From Alphaproteobacteria bacterium (GTDB lineage: Bacteria; Pseudomonadota; Alphaproteobacteria; Micropepsales; Micropepsaceae): DNA of 64,000 nucleotides. Both the position numbers and the translations under genes were made by a program. Each line of letters starts with the position of its first letter. Position 1 is the first letter of the stretch. Below are positions 43,471 to 53,637 of this stretch, in pieces. Below the pieces are notes generated by a model, which saw nothing but the letters and a program-made list of their open reading frames with translations, ran no database searches and was not told where the DNA came from. The stretch lies in NCBI GenBank assembly GCA_003139615.1, contig PLJH01000032.1, positions 130,722 through 194,721 on the forward strand, in the 5' to 3' direction.

Positions 43471-45139
43471 CGGCTGGTCGCTACGGTTAAGTCTCTTACT
43501 TTACGTCACCCTCGCGCTTTTCCCGATCGCCGTCGCCAGCATGTTGCAGGGCATCGACCGTGCCCGGCACGACGTGGAAGATGTGCGTGAAACCTTGTCC
43601 GCAACCGCGCGCGAGGCGGCAACGCCGGAACAGAACGTCCTTGCCGCGGCAGGGCAAATCGTTCGGGCGCTGTCGAATTTGCCGGATGTTCGCGAGGCAA
43701 CTCCGCGCTGCGATCAGGAACTGGCCGAGTCGCTGCGCGGGCTCGCATTCTTCAAGAACATTGCGCGCGAGGATGCTAACGGACGAATCGTGTGCTCCGC
43801 GGATCCTTCCGGCATCGGTGTCGATGCGAGCAAGCGTCCCATCTGGAAAAATATCGCGTCACGCACCGAGTTTGTCGTGAACGGCGACACAATCAGTCCC
43901 CGAACGCACACGCCGCTCATACAGGGGTTGCTTCCTTTACGCGACGCGAAAGGGCGCTTTATCGGCGCGTTGGGTATTACCGTCGATGCGGGCTGGCTCA
44001 ACTACATGGTCAGCGCAAGCAGGCTTCCGTCCGATTCCATCGTCGCGATCACGGATCAGTCGGGCCATGTGATCGCCGCGAACGATGCCGCGGTCGCGAG
44101 TTCGATTTTTGTGCATGCCAATGTCGCCGCGCATGGCGATCTGCACTCTGCAAAGGATTTCCAGGGCCAGACCTGGACCTTCACAACGGCGCCGTTACTG
44201 GGAAGCCATGTGTTCGTCGGTTTTGCCATGCGGGAATCGAGCCTGTTCCGGCCGACCTATATCCATGTTTTCGCCGATTTCATTCTGCCGTTCCTGATGA
44301 TTGCGCTGACCTGGCTCGCCATCTGGATCGTGACCGATCGCCAACTCACCCGCTGGATCATCTATCTCCGACGCATCGCGGCCGCCTATAGAACCGGGCA
44401 TTATTCCGTGCGACCGGTGCTCGATGACGCACCGAGCGAATTCCGCATCCTTGGCGATGCCCTGGCCGACATGGCGGCCGCGATCCAGGACCGCGATCGC
44501 TCGCTCCGCGAGGCGGTGATGCAGAAGACCGTGTTGATCAAGGAAATCCATCACCGCGTAAAGAACAATCTGCAAGTCGTCATGAGCCTTCTCAGTTTGC
44601 AGGCGGCGCAGCTCAGCGACCCGGCTGCCCAGCTTGCGCTCCGCCAAACGCGCGCGCGCATCAATGCGCTCGCGCTCGTCCACCGCATCCTCTACGAAAT
44701 CGACGATCAATCGTCGGTCAATATGAAGACTTTGCTTGAGCAGCTGTCGGAACAGACCAATGAAGGATTTGGCGGCGACCGGCGGGATTTGCGCATTCTG
44801 GTCGATGCCATTCCACGCACAGTTTCAGGCGATACGGCGGTGCCGCTTGCGCTTTTCGCCGTCGAAGCTCTGACAAACGCCTTCAAGCATGCCTATCCGC
44901 CCGGACGCGGTGGACAGATCCGCGTTCGTCTGACTTCGGTTGAAGGCGGGAAATTGCGCCTCTCCGTCGAGGACGATGGCGTGGGATTTCAATATGAAGA
45001 CGTGAATGCAAGCGTCGGCGCGCGCCTGATCAAGACATTCGGGCAACAAGTGTCTGGCGAGGCTTCGATCAGTTCAGACAAGGGCCATGGTACGATCGTC
45101 GAGATCGTCTTTCCGGATCCGGCGCAAACGTCCAAATGA
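43382..45139 (+). CDS. Membrane sensor histidine kinase, HisKA_2/HWE-like, of the stress locus
   Basis: 585 residues. Membrane helices at about 37-55 and 298-318 flank a periplasmic sensing domain. HisKA_2 dimerisation domain: LIKEIHHRVKNNLQVVMSLLSLQ with phospho-His H391; then HATPase with ALTNAFKHAYPPGRGG and LSVEDDGVGF. This type activates PhyR in other Alphaproteobacteria (PhyK/PhyT-like). ATG 43382 has AAGGAG nine bases before it; ATG 43421 is the alternative. Both lie inside the ecfG 3' end (89- or 50-base overlap). Confidence 0.88.
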   Translation: MRSWRSWIASPPSMNEPSQNEEPKALLRTSGWSLRLSLLLYVTLALFPIAVASMLQGIDRARHDVEDVRETLSATAREAATPEQNVLAAAGQIVRALSNLPDVREATPRCDQELAESLRGLAFFKNIAREDANGRIVCSADPSGIGVDASKRPIWKNIASRTEFVVNGDTISPRTHTPLIQGLLPLRDAKGRFIGALGITVDAGWLNYMVSASRLPSDSIVAITDQSGHVIAANDAAVASSIFVHANVAAHGDLHSAKDFQGQTWTFTTAPLLGSHVFVGFAMRESSLFRPTYIHVFADFILPFLMIALTWLAIWIVTDRQLTRWIIYLRRIAAAYRTGHYSVRPVLDDAPSEFRILGDALADMAAAIQDRDRSLREAVMQKTVLIKEIHHRVKNNLQVVMSLLSLQAAQLSDPAAQLALRQTRARINALALVHRILYEIDDQSSVNMKTLLEQLSEQTNEGFGGDRRDLRILVDAIPRTVSGDTAVPLALFAVEALTNAFKHAYPPGRGGQIRVRLTSVEGGKLRLSVEDDGVGFQYEDVNASVGARLIKTFGQQVSGEASISSDKGHGTIVEIVFPDPAQTSK

Positions 45140-45141
45140 AA

Positions 45142-45166
45142 AAGGGCCGGCAGCGTTCCGGCCCTT
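45142..45166 (-). terminator. Terminator hairpin of the DUF1328 gene (minus strand)
   Basis: Perfect 9-bp stem AAGGGCCGG (45142-45150) with CCGGCCCTT (45158-45166), 7-base loop; on the minus strand it is followed by five T in all. It also stands right after the plus-strand kinase stop, where it lacks a T run. Confidence 0.75.
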
Positions 45167-45186
45167 AACTCCATCGACTCATCTTA

Positions 45187-45363
45187 TCAGATCGTTGGAC
45201 CGCGGCCGCGCATGAGACCCGCAATCAAACTCACGGCGAACAGCACAAGGAAAATGACGAAGATGATCTTCGCGATTTCAGCAGACGCGAATGCGACGCC
45301 GCCAAAGCCGAGCACACCGGCAATGATCGCGACGACGAGAAACGTCAAAGCCCATCCGAGCAT
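45187..45363 (-). CDS. DUF1328 family small membrane protein 2
   Basis: 58 residues, [22 protein letters not shown] through [31 protein letters not shown]. Two helices, same family as the gene at 41258. ATG 45363 follows GGAGAG. A perfect GGAAC-N17-CGTT promoter stands 50 bases upstream and a terminator directly downstream, so it is a self-contained stress-regulon gene. Confidence 0.9.
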   Translation of the reverse strand: MLGWALTFLVVAIIAGVLGFGGVAFASAEIAKIIFVIFLVLFAVSLIAGLMRGRGPTI

Positions 45364-45412
45364 GATACTCTCCATAAATACCGAGGGGCCCGACCGACCC
45401 GCCCTTACTCAA

Positions 45413-45438
45413 AACGCGGGCCACGCACCGAAAGTTCC
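45413..45438 (-). promoter_or_regulatory. EcfG-type promoter of DUF1328 gene 2 (GGAAC-N17-CGTT)
   Basis: Minus strand: GGAAC at 45434-45438, 17-base spacer, CGTT at 45413-45416. Exact consensus, 50 bases before the start codon. Confidence 0.82.
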
Positions 45439-45449
45439 CGGGTGAGATT

Positions 45450-45707
45450 TCACGCCTTGCGGCGTTTACGCGTTGCGGCGGCTTTCCTAGCGGACGCCGA
45501 TCTTTCTGCAGCAGGTCGCGATGCCGACGCTTTGCCGCCCGGTTTTCTGCCTTTGCGAGACGGAGCGTGATCCTCACGCATGCCGCGGCCCGAACCGCTT
45601 TTCTTGCCGCTATGCGCTTTTGCTTGTCGGTGCAGCTCGATTTGTCGCCGCCGGGATTTCCTCTTCGGTTGCAGCCCTACCGACGTTTCGGTACCCGTAC
45701 GGAACAA
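45450..45707 (-). CDS. Small Lys/Arg/Ala-rich protein, probably shortened member of a plasmid-stabilisation-like family
   Basis: 85 residues if read from a TTG at 45707; the start is unsure. The C-terminal part (SGKKSGSGRG, then ASASRPAAERSASARKAAATRKRRKA) resembles the basic C-terminal tail of small proteins annotated as plasmid stabilisation proteins, but their N-terminal domain (YTDKQKRKAxHIEEGYE type) is not visible, so the gene may be a truncated remnant. Very basic and likely to bind nucleic acid or be disordered. Overlaps the upstream promoter of the divergent exported-protein gene. Confidence 0.45.
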   Translation of the reverse strand: MFRTGTETSVGLQPKRKSRRRQIELHRQAKAHSGKKSGSGRGMREDHAPSRKGRKPGGKASASRPAAERSASARKAAATRKRRKA

Positions 45708-45725
45708 GACAAAAGCTCAAGCGTT
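45701..45725 (+). promoter_or_regulatory. EcfG-type promoter of the small exported protein gene (GGAAC-N16-CGTT)
   Basis: GGAAC at 45701-45705, 16-base spacer, CGTT at 45722-45725; exact consensus, 67 bases before the ATG at 45793. Confidence 0.8.
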
Positions 45726-45792
45726 TTGCTGAAGGGAGCGCATAACCGGCCTTCACCGCGAGGGGCGTTGGCTGAAAAGTTGGAGTCGAAAA

Positions 45793-46047
45793 ATGAAACG
45801 CATGATCGGCGCAGCCATTGTTTGCGGCGCAATGGGAATGGCAGTACTCGCAGCAGCCCCCCAAGCTTCGGCACAAGTGGGCATTTCCTTGAATTTCGGA
45901 GATGTCGGTGTCGCTTATCAGGACGGCTATTGGGACCAACAGCATCATTGGCATGCCTGGCGTAACAATAACGATTGGACGGCCTATCGCAGCGCGCATC
46001 CCGAAAACTATCACGACTGGAAACATGACGATAAGAGTCACCACTAA
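45793..46047 (+). CDS. Small exported His/Trp-rich protein
   Basis: 84 residues. Signal peptide ends ...QASAQ (about residue 28). The mature 56 residues are rich in His, Trp, Asp and Tyr (YWDQQHHWHAWRNNNDWTAYR, then HDWKHDDKSHH), possibly metal-binding. No family named. Preceded by TTGGAG and by an exact EcfG-type promoter, so probably induced in the general stress response. Confidence 0.78.
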   Translation: MKRMIGAAIVCGAMGMAVLAAAPQASAQVGISLNFGDVGVAYQDGYWDQQHHWHAWRNNNDWTAYRSAHPENYHDWKHDDKSHH

Positions 46048-46069
46048 ACCAGCCGCATCGAATACGCGT

Positions 46070-46094
46070 CACCCGGCGCCGACGATGCCGGGTG
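46070..46094. terminator. Hairpin between convergent genes, possible bidirectional terminator
   Basis: Perfect 8-bp stem CACCCGGC (46070-46077) with GCCGGGTG (46087-46094) and a 9-base loop, between the exported-protein stop and the MFS stop. No clear T run on either strand. Confidence 0.45.
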
Positions 46095-46101
46095 TTCGCG
46101 C

Positions 46102-47502
46102 TTAATCCGGCGTGACGACACGATCGGACTGCGACGCTTGTGATCTCGCCGTCCGCTCGACCAACCTGAGCGTGCTGACACAGGCTGCCAAAAGCGCAAA
46201 CCCGGACGCGACGAACAACGCGACTGTCGTTGCGTGATGCGGTACCCGCCCGAACAAAGATGCGACGAGAGCGGCGCCGATCGTCTGGCCGAGCAGGCGC
46301 GCGGTGCCGAGCATGCCGCTCGCGCCGCCGCTGCGCTCGCGCGGCGCGGAACCGATCATCGCGCGATTGTTGGGCGATTGGAACAGTCCGAAGCCGGCGC
46401 CCGCCAGCGCCATTCTCCATCCGACATCGAAGAAGTCGGGATGCGCCGGCAAGAAGGCAAGCGACAACAAGCCGGCAGAGAATGCTGCGAGCCCCACGCC
46501 GCCCAAAATCCCGGCGGGATATCTGTCGGCAAGCCTGCCCGCGATGGGAGCCGCAAGCCCGGTCGCAATCGGCCAGGGCGTGATGAGAAGACCGATCTGA
46601 ACTGCGGAATAGTGGAATTCGTTCTGCAGCAGGAACGGCAGCGACACCAGCGCGAGCATCTGGGCGACGAAAGAGCAGATCGACGTGCCGACCGAGAGCG
46701 AAAAGATCGGGATGCGCAGTAGATCGACGGGCAGCATGGGCACGGCTCGCGTAAGTTCCCGCCGCACAAGGACGTAACCGCAAAGTATCGTCGCCGCCAA
46801 TTCCGCTGCCAGAATCCCTACCTGCTCGCCATGTCCGGCCGCATCGATGCTGCCAATCAAAAGGCCGAACGTTGCCGCACTGAGGGCCGCTCCCGCAAAA
46901 TCGAAGCTGTGTGGCGCACGGGCTGCTCGCGGCAATGCCCGCAGTCCCAGAGCAACCGCAACTATTCCGATGGGGATGTTGACGGCAAACAGCCACGGCC
47001 ATCGCCCAAACAGCAATATTGCGCTCGCGATAGTGGGACCAATCGCTGCCGCCACGGCGACAACGACCGCGTTGATTCCAAGGCCCCGTCCGAGCATGCG
47101 ATGCGGGTAGATCACGCGCACAAGCGCTATATTCACACTCATGATGCCCGCGGCGCCGAAGCCCTGCACGACGCGGGCAAGCGCGAGCGTCGGAAGTGAA
47201 TCCGACAACGCGCAGCCAAGCGAGGCAACCGTGAAGAGCAAAAGCCCCGCAAGATAAACGCGCCGATACCCGATGATGTCCCCTAACGAAGACAACGGCA
47301 GCAGCGAGATCATGATGGCGAGCTGATAACCGTTGACGATCCAGATGGAGAATGCGGAATTGGTATGCAGGTCGCGCGCGATGGTGGGCAGCGCGACATT
47401 TGCAATGGCGCTGTCCATCACCGCCATTGCGACGCCCAGGGTGATCGTCGCGATCGCCCAGTAGCGCAGGGGTATCGGCAGGCCGTCTATCGGTGTCGAC
47501 AT
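46102..47502 (-). CDS. MFS transporter, DHA2 (14-helix) drug exporter-like
   Basis: 466 residues with about 14 hydrophobic segments. Starts MSTPIDGLPIPLRYWAIATITLGV; motif-D-like MDSAIANVALPTIARDL, motif A SLGDIIGYRRVYLAGLL, motif C-like GINAVVVAVAAAIGPTIAS. This is the EmrB/QacA-type proton antiporter class that exports drugs or metabolites. The ATG at 47502 gives the family start; the long upstream extension is antisense to lpd. 76 bases downstream of the dehydrogenase operon; could be read through from it. Confidence 0.9.
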   Translation of the reverse strand: MSTPIDGLPIPLRYWAIATITLGVAMAVMDSAIANVALPTIARDLHTNSAFSIWIVNGYQLAIMISLLPLSSLGDIIGYRRVYLAGLLLFTVASLGCALSDSLPTLALARVVQGFGAAGIMSVNIALVRVIYPHRMLGRGLGINAVVVAVAAAIGPTIASAILLFGRWPWLFAVNIPIGIVAVALGLRALPRAARAPHSFDFAGAALSAATFGLLIGSIDAAGHGEQVGILAAELAATILCGYVLVRRELTRAVPMLPVDLLRIPIFSLSVGTSICSFVAQMLALVSLPFLLQNEFHYSAVQIGLLITPWPIATGLAAPIAGRLADRYPAGILGGVGLAAFSAGLLSLAFLPAHPDFFDVGWRMALAGAGFGLFQSPNNRAMIGSAPRERSGGASGMLGTARLLGQTIGAALVASLFGRVPHHATTVALFVASGFALLAACVSTLRLVERTARSQASQSDRVVTPD

Positions 47503-47578
47503 GTCCGGGCAAAGTTCGCGTGGCCGTGCCGGGGAATAGGCCTGTTTCGAATGCGCGTCGAGCCAACCGTCACATCGC

Positions 47579-48994
47579 CTAGATGTGGATCGCGTGACCC
47601 AGCGCACGCAACGACGCTTCATGGAAGGCCTCACTGAGCGTCGGGTGGACGTGGATGGTGCCGGCAATGTCTTCGAGCAGCGCGCCCATTTCCAGCGCAA
47701 GCGCGAATTCCGCCGACAGTTCCGAGACATGCGCGCCCACCGCCTGGATACCCAGGATACGGTGATCGTCTTCGCGTGCCAGCACGCGCACGAAACCGCC
47801 CTCGTCGCCCGAATCCATGCTGAGCGCACGGCCATTGGCGGAAAATGGAAACATCGCCGTGATGGTTTTGACGGACTTGGCCGCCGCATCCGTCGGCAAC
47901 AGGCCCGCGCTGACAACCTCAGGCTCGGTGAAGCAAACGGCAGCAATCGACACCGGATTGAAGCGACGCTTCTCGCCGGCGATGATCTCCGCCACCATCT
48001 CCCCTTGCTTGGCGGCTTTGTGTTCGAGCATCGGCTCGCCGACGAGATCCCCGACCGCCCAGACATTCTTCATCGAGGTGCGGCACTGGTCGTCGATCTT
48101 GACGAACCGCCCTGCCATATCGACGGCCATGTTCTCGATGCCCCAGCCTTCCGTATTGGGCTTGCGCCCGACCGTGACGAGGATCTTGTCGGCTGACAGT
48201 TGCAGCGTCTCGCCGTCCCTGGTTTCGACCGCGAGCGCCGTACCACCTTTGCCGCTCGCCAATCCTTTCGCCTTCGCGTTGAGGTGCAGGACGACGCCAT
48301 GCCGCTCCAGCCATTTGCGCACAGGCTCGACAAGCGGCGCGTCATAAAGCGGGAGAACCTGACCCAGCGCTTCCACGATGGTCACCTCCGAGCCGAGCTT
48401 GCTGAACGCGATTCCCAGTTCGAGCCCGATATAGCCGGCGCCGACGACGACCAGCTTTTTCGGCAACGCGTCGAGAGACAACGCTTCGGTAGACGAGATC
48501 ACAGGGCCACCGAAGGGCAGGAACGGCAATTCGACAGGCAACGAACCATTGGCGAGGATCACGTGCTCGGCATGTATCGTAAGCGGTTCTCCGGCTGCGG
48601 ACGTGACGCTGCAGGTCTTTGCATCGGAAAAATTCGCCCAACCATTCACGACCCGCACTTTGGCGCGCTTGAGAAGCGCTGTGACGCCGCTGTTGAGCTT
48701 ACCGACAATCGTTTCCTTCCAGCGCACGGTCTCCGCCATGTCGATGGCGGGCGCGGTCTTCAGTGAAATGCCGTGACGCGGCTTCGCAGCCGCACGCGCC
48801 ATCGTCTCGAACTCTTCGGCCACGTGGATGATTGCCTTGGACGGGATGCAGCCGCGGATCAGGCACGTGCCGCCAAGCTTGTCGTTTTCGACGAGAACGG
48901 TTTCGAGACCGAGCTGGCCTGCGCGGATCGCGGCGACATAGCCGCCCGGCCCGCCGCCGACGACGAGGACTTTGGTGTGGATGATCTCGGCCAT
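47579..48994 (-). CDS. lpdA: Dihydrolipoamide dehydrogenase (E3)
   Basis: 471 residues. FAD fold VVGGGPGGYVAA (12-23), redox-active disulfide C44/C49 in GGTCLIRGCIPSK, NAD fold VVVGAGYIGLELG, second FAD motif VWAVGDLVGEPMLEH and C-terminal HVHPTLSEAFHEA with the His-Glu dyad. Oxidises dihydrolipoyl groups of E2, reducing NAD. Three bases downstream of the E2 gene; fourth gene of the operon, so it probably serves the branched-chain complex. Confidence 0.95.
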   Translation of the reverse strand: MAEIIHTKVLVVGGGPGGYVAAIRAGQLGLETVLVENDKLGGTCLIRGCIPSKAIIHVAEEFETMARAAAKPRHGISLKTAPAIDMAETVRWKETIVGKLNSGVTALLKRAKVRVVNGWANFSDAKTCSVTSAAGEPLTIHAEHVILANGSLPVELPFLPFGGPVISSTEALSLDALPKKLVVVGAGYIGLELGIAFSKLGSEVTIVEALGQVLPLYDAPLVEPVRKWLERHGVVLHLNAKAKGLASGKGGTALAVETRDGETLQLSADKILVTVGRKPNTEGWGIENMAVDMAGRFVKIDDQCRTSMKNVWAVGDLVGEPMLEHKAAKQGEMVAEIIAGEKRRFNPVSIAAVCFTEPEVVSAGLLPTDAAAKSVKTITAMFPFSANGRALSMDSGDEGGFVRVLAREDDHRILGIQAVGAHVSELSAEFALALEMGALLEDIAGTIHVHPTLSEAFHEASLRALGHAIHI

Positions 48995-48997
48995 CGG

Positions 48998-50293
48998 TCA
49001 ATCCATGAAAAGAGTGGCCGGATGTTCCAGCAGGCTCTTGAGACGCTGAATGAATTCGGCGGCGTCGTAGCCGTCAACCACGCGATGGTCGAAGGACGAC
49101 GACAGATTCATCATCTTGCGCACGACGATCCGGCCATTCCGCACGACCGGCCGTTCGATGATTGCATTGGGACCGATGATCGCGACTTCCGGACGATTGA
49201 TAACCGGCGTTGTAACAACACCGCCCAGGGCGCCGAGGCTCGTGATGGTGATCGTCGAACCGGATAGCTCCTCGCGCGAAGCCTTGCCGTCGCGCGTGAG
49301 TTGCGCGATGCGCGCGACCTCGGTCGCGCTCTCCCAGACATCGCGCGCTTCCGCGTGACGCACAACGGGCACGATCAAGCCATTCGCTGTCTGCGTTGCA
49401 ATACCGATATGGACCGGCGCATAGCGGTGCACGACACCGGCTTCGTCGTCGAAATGCGCATTGATTTGCGGCCAGTTGGGAAGGATCTGCACCAGCCCAC
49501 GCATCAGGAATGGCAGGAGGCTGAGCTTCGGCTTGTCGGCGGATTTCGTGGCGTTCAGATGCGCGCGCAGGCTTTCCAACTCCGTCATGTCGATTTCCTC
49601 GACATAAGCGAAATGGGGAATGTGACGCTTCGATTCCTGCATCTTCTCGGCAATCTTGCGCCGCAGGCCGATCACCTTGATCTCTTCGACACCGTCGCGT
49701 TGCGCGTAGGATGAGCGCGCGGAACTGCCGCGCGAACCGGACGCAACATAAGCATCAAGATCTGCGTGGCTGATACGCCCTGCAGGTCCCGAGCCCGGGA
49801 CGAATTGCAGTTTGATGCCAAGCTCATCCGCGCGCTGCCGCACAGCCGGGGACGCGAGCGGCTTCGCATCGGAAACACGCGCGACGGGAACTGCAACCTT
49901 CGGCGCAGGCGCCGGCTTTGGAGCCTCCGCTTTATTTTTCCCTTCTCTCCTTTCCGGAGAAAGTGTGGGTTGAGGGGGCGCCGCCGTCTCGACTGCTGCA
50001 GGCTTTACCGCCGCGGCAGTGTGCGCCTTGTGGCCGGCACTATTTCCTGCGCCTTCCACTTCGAACTCGACCAACGGCGCACCGACGGGCGCCATCGCGC
50101 CCGGCTCGCCGTGAAGCGACACGATCCTGCCGGACACCGGCGACGTCATCTCGACCGTCGCCTTGTCGGTCATCACATCGACGAGTTGCGCGTCTTCTTC
50201 GATGTTGTCGCCGACCTTGACATGCCACGCGACAATCTCGGCCTCGGCGGTGCCTTCACCCACATCGGGAAGTTTGAAGATGTAACGGCCCAT
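48998..50293 (-). CDS. bkdB: Branched-chain 2-oxoacid dehydrogenase E2 (lipoamide acyltransferase)
   Basis: 431 residues. Lipoyl domain 1-80 with the lipoylated K44 in VMTDKATVEM; Pro/Ala linker; E3/E1-binding domain SPAVRQRADELGIKLQFVPGSG near 152-173; acyltransferase domain ending SSSFDHRVVDGYDAAEFIQ (catalytic His and Asp). A single lipoyl domain and the EIVAWHVKVGD start are typical of branched-chain E2. ATG 50293; one base after the E1-beta stop. Only one lipoyl domain is present. Confidence 0.92.
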   Translation of the reverse strand: MGRYIFKLPDVGEGTAEAEIVAWHVKVGDNIEEDAQLVDVMTDKATVEMTSPVSGRIVSLHGEPGAMAPVGAPLVEFEVEGAGNSAGHKAHTAAAVKPAAVETAAPPQPTLSPERREGKNKAEAPKPAPAPKVAVPVARVSDAKPLASPAVRQRADELGIKLQFVPGSGPAGRISHADLDAYVASGSRGSSARSSYAQRDGVEEIKVIGLRRKIAEKMQESKRHIPHFAYVEEIDMTELESLRAHLNATKSADKPKLSLLPFLMRGLVQILPNWPQINAHFDDEAGVVHRYAPVHIGIATQTANGLIVPVVRHAEARDVWESATEVARIAQLTRDGKASREELSGSTITITSLGALGGVVTTPVINRPEVAIIGPNAIIERPVVRNGRIVVRKMMNLSSSFDHRVVDGYDAAEFIQRLKSLLEHPATLFMD

Positions 50294-50294
50294 C

Positions 50295-51308
50295 CTATTT
50301 CCCCATCGCACGGCGCATGGCGTCGGCAACCCGACCCGGTCCCGGAAAATACTGCCATTCGAAAGCGTGCGGATAGGGCGTGTCCCAACCAGCGACGCGT
50401 TCGATGGGCGCTTCGAGATGATAGAAGCAATATTCCTGCACGAGCGCGGTGAGTTCCGCGCCGAAACCGCTGGTGCGCGTCGCCTCATGTACGATCACGC
50501 AACGACCCGTTTTCTCGACCGATTTCACGATGGCATCGATATCGAGCGGGAGCATTGTGCGCAGATCGATCACTTCGGCATCGACGCCGGCATCGGCGGC
50601 CGCGGCCAACGCCACATGCACCATCGTACCGTAAGCGAGCACCGTGAGGTCGCTGCCTTCGCGAGCAATGGCCGCTTTGCCCAGGGGAACTGTGTAGTAA
50701 CCCTCCGGCACCTCGCTGGCCGGATGTTGCGCCCAGGGCGACACCGGTCGTTCATGATGGCCGTCGAACGGGCCGTTATAGATTCGCTTGGGTTCGAGGA
50801 AAATCACCGGATCTTCATCCTCGATCGCACTGATCAGGAGTCCCTTCGCATCATAGGGCGTGGAGGGAATCACGGTTTTTATTCCGGCAACATGCGTGAA
50901 CAGCGCTTCGGGACTCTGGCTGTGCGTTTGCCCACCGAAGATGCCTCCACCATAGGGCGTGCGCACGGTAATCGGGCACCAGAAATCTCCGGCCGAACGA
51001 TAGCGCAGCCGCGCCGCTTCCGACACGATCTGGTCGTAGCCGGGATAGATGTAATCGGCGAACTGGATTTCGACGACAGGTCTCAGACCGTAAGCGCCCA
51101 TGCCGATCGCCGCTGCGATGATGCCGCCTTCGCCGATGGGCGTGTCGAAGCAGCGCGTGATGCCGAATTTCTTCTGCAGTCCTTCGGTGGCGCGGAACAC
51201 GCCTCCGAAATAGCCGACGTCTTCGCCGAACACGAGCACATTGGGGTCTCGCTCCAGCATCACAGCCATGGCGGAGTTGATCGCCTGGATCATATTCATC
51301 GTGGCCAT
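50295..51308 (-). CDS. bkdA2: Branched-chain 2-oxoacid dehydrogenase E1 beta
   Basis: 337 residues, transketolase pyrimidine-like domain. NMIQAINSAMAVMLERDPNVLVFGEDVGYFGGVFRAT, then CFDTPIGEGGIIAAAIGMGAYGLRPVVEIQFADYIYP and VHEATRTSGFGAELTALVQE. The F-F-ADYIYPGYDQIVSEAARLRYRSAG stretch is the branched-chain/2-oxoisovalerate form rather than pyruvate. Two bases after the E1-alpha stop. Forms the heterotetramer with E1 alpha. Confidence 0.93.
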   Translation of the reverse strand: MATMNMIQAINSAMAVMLERDPNVLVFGEDVGYFGGVFRATEGLQKKFGITRCFDTPIGEGGIIAAAIGMGAYGLRPVVEIQFADYIYPGYDQIVSEAARLRYRSAGDFWCPITVRTPYGGGIFGGQTHSQSPEALFTHVAGIKTVIPSTPYDAKGLLISAIEDEDPVIFLEPKRIYNGPFDGHHERPVSPWAQHPASEVPEGYYTVPLGKAAIAREGSDLTVLAYGTMVHVALAAAADAGVDAEVIDLRTMLPLDIDAIVKSVEKTGRCVIVHEATRTSGFGAELTALVQEYCFYHLEAPIERVAGWDTPYPHAFEWQYFPGPGRVADAMRRAMGK

Positions 51309-51310
51309 GA

Positions 51311-52822
<1,512 letters not shown>

Positions 52823-52837
52823 GTTCTTGATTTGTTC
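52823..52837 (+). promoter_or_regulatory. LexA (SOS) box, GTTC-N7-GTTC
   Basis: GTTC at 52823-52826, seven bases TTGATTT, GTTC at 52834-52837: the direct-repeat operator used by LexA in Alphaproteobacteria. It lies 12 bases before the ATG of the endonuclease III-like gene, and no second box precedes imuA. Confidence 0.85.
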
Positions 52838-52849
52838 TTTTATGGTTTC

Positions 52850-53596
52850 ATGCAAACGGCCCTCGCTTTCGGCCAATCGGCCGACCTCGTTTTCGTCCGC
52901 GACCGTCTTCGGGACCGCTTCGGACCGGTCTTCGATGCGCTGCGGCATGACCCGATCAGCCAACTGGTCAAAGCGTCGATCGGCAGCCGGACCTATGACG
53001 AGATTTCTTCCGCGGCGTTCGAGCGGCTGGTCATGCGATATCCCGATATCGATGACCTTGCTGCGGCGCCGGTTGAAGAGATCGAGGCCGTGATTTCCGA
53101 CGTCGAGTTTGCCGAGACCAAAGCGCTGCATTTGCGCGCGGCGTTACGCATGATCAAAGCGCAGCAGGGCGCGATCTCACTCGATTTTCTGTGCGACTGG
53201 CCTGTCGATCTCGCGATGCGCTGGCTGGTAGGCTTGCCTGGCGTCGGCCACAAGGTTGCAGCCGCGGTGTTGAATTTCAGCACGTTGCGCCGCCGCATTT
53301 TCGTCGTCGACACGCATGTGCTGCGCGTGCTGCAGCGATTCGGTTTTGCAGGCACGAAAGCCGACGGTGAAGACGTCTCCGATGCAGCGATGGCAGCAGC
53401 AGACGGTTTCGATACGGACGATTTGTACGAGCTGCATTGGCTGCTGAAATATCTCGGCCGGCAGATCTGCACCCATGGCATCGCACATTGCAGCGAATGC
53501 CCACTGGCGGCGCTGTGCATGAAACGCGTACTTCCTGAAAAGGCGATCAACCGACCTGTTTCGTTGGCCGGGCAAACGGCGCAACCGCTGGCTTGA
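52850..53596 (+). CDS. Endonuclease III-like HhH-GPD DNA glycosylase
   Basis: 248 residues. Helix-hairpin-helix LVGLPGVGHKVAAAVLNF with catalytic Lys K135, then FVVDTHVLRVLQRFG with catalytic Asp D154; the [4Fe-4S] cluster is C207-X6-C214-X2-C217-X5-C223. The Nth SAQATD substrate loop reads SIGSRTYD here, and the N-terminus is longer than in Nth, so substrate range may differ from classical oxidised-pyrimidine glycosylase. Preceded by an SOS box; imuA follows after 41 bases. Confidence 0.88.
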   Translation: MQTALAFGQSADLVFVRDRLRDRFGPVFDALRHDPISQLVKASIGSRTYDEISSAAFERLVMRYPDIDDLAAAPVEEIEAVISDVEFAETKALHLRAALRMIKAQQGAISLDFLCDWPVDLAMRWLVGLPGVGHKVAAAVLNFSTLRRRIFVVDTHVLRVLQRFGFAGTKADGEDVSDAAMAAADGFDTDDLYELHWLLKYLGRQICTHGIAHCSECPLAALCMKRVLPEKAINRPVSLAGQTAQPLA

Positions 53597-53637
53597 GGCT
53601 GGCGCGCGCACACACGACAAGAACAAATGGCACATTC

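Noticed and set aside
53597..53637. Separate SOS box before imuA
   Set aside because: GAAC occurs, but no second GAAC follows at seven bases; only the box at 52823 fits.
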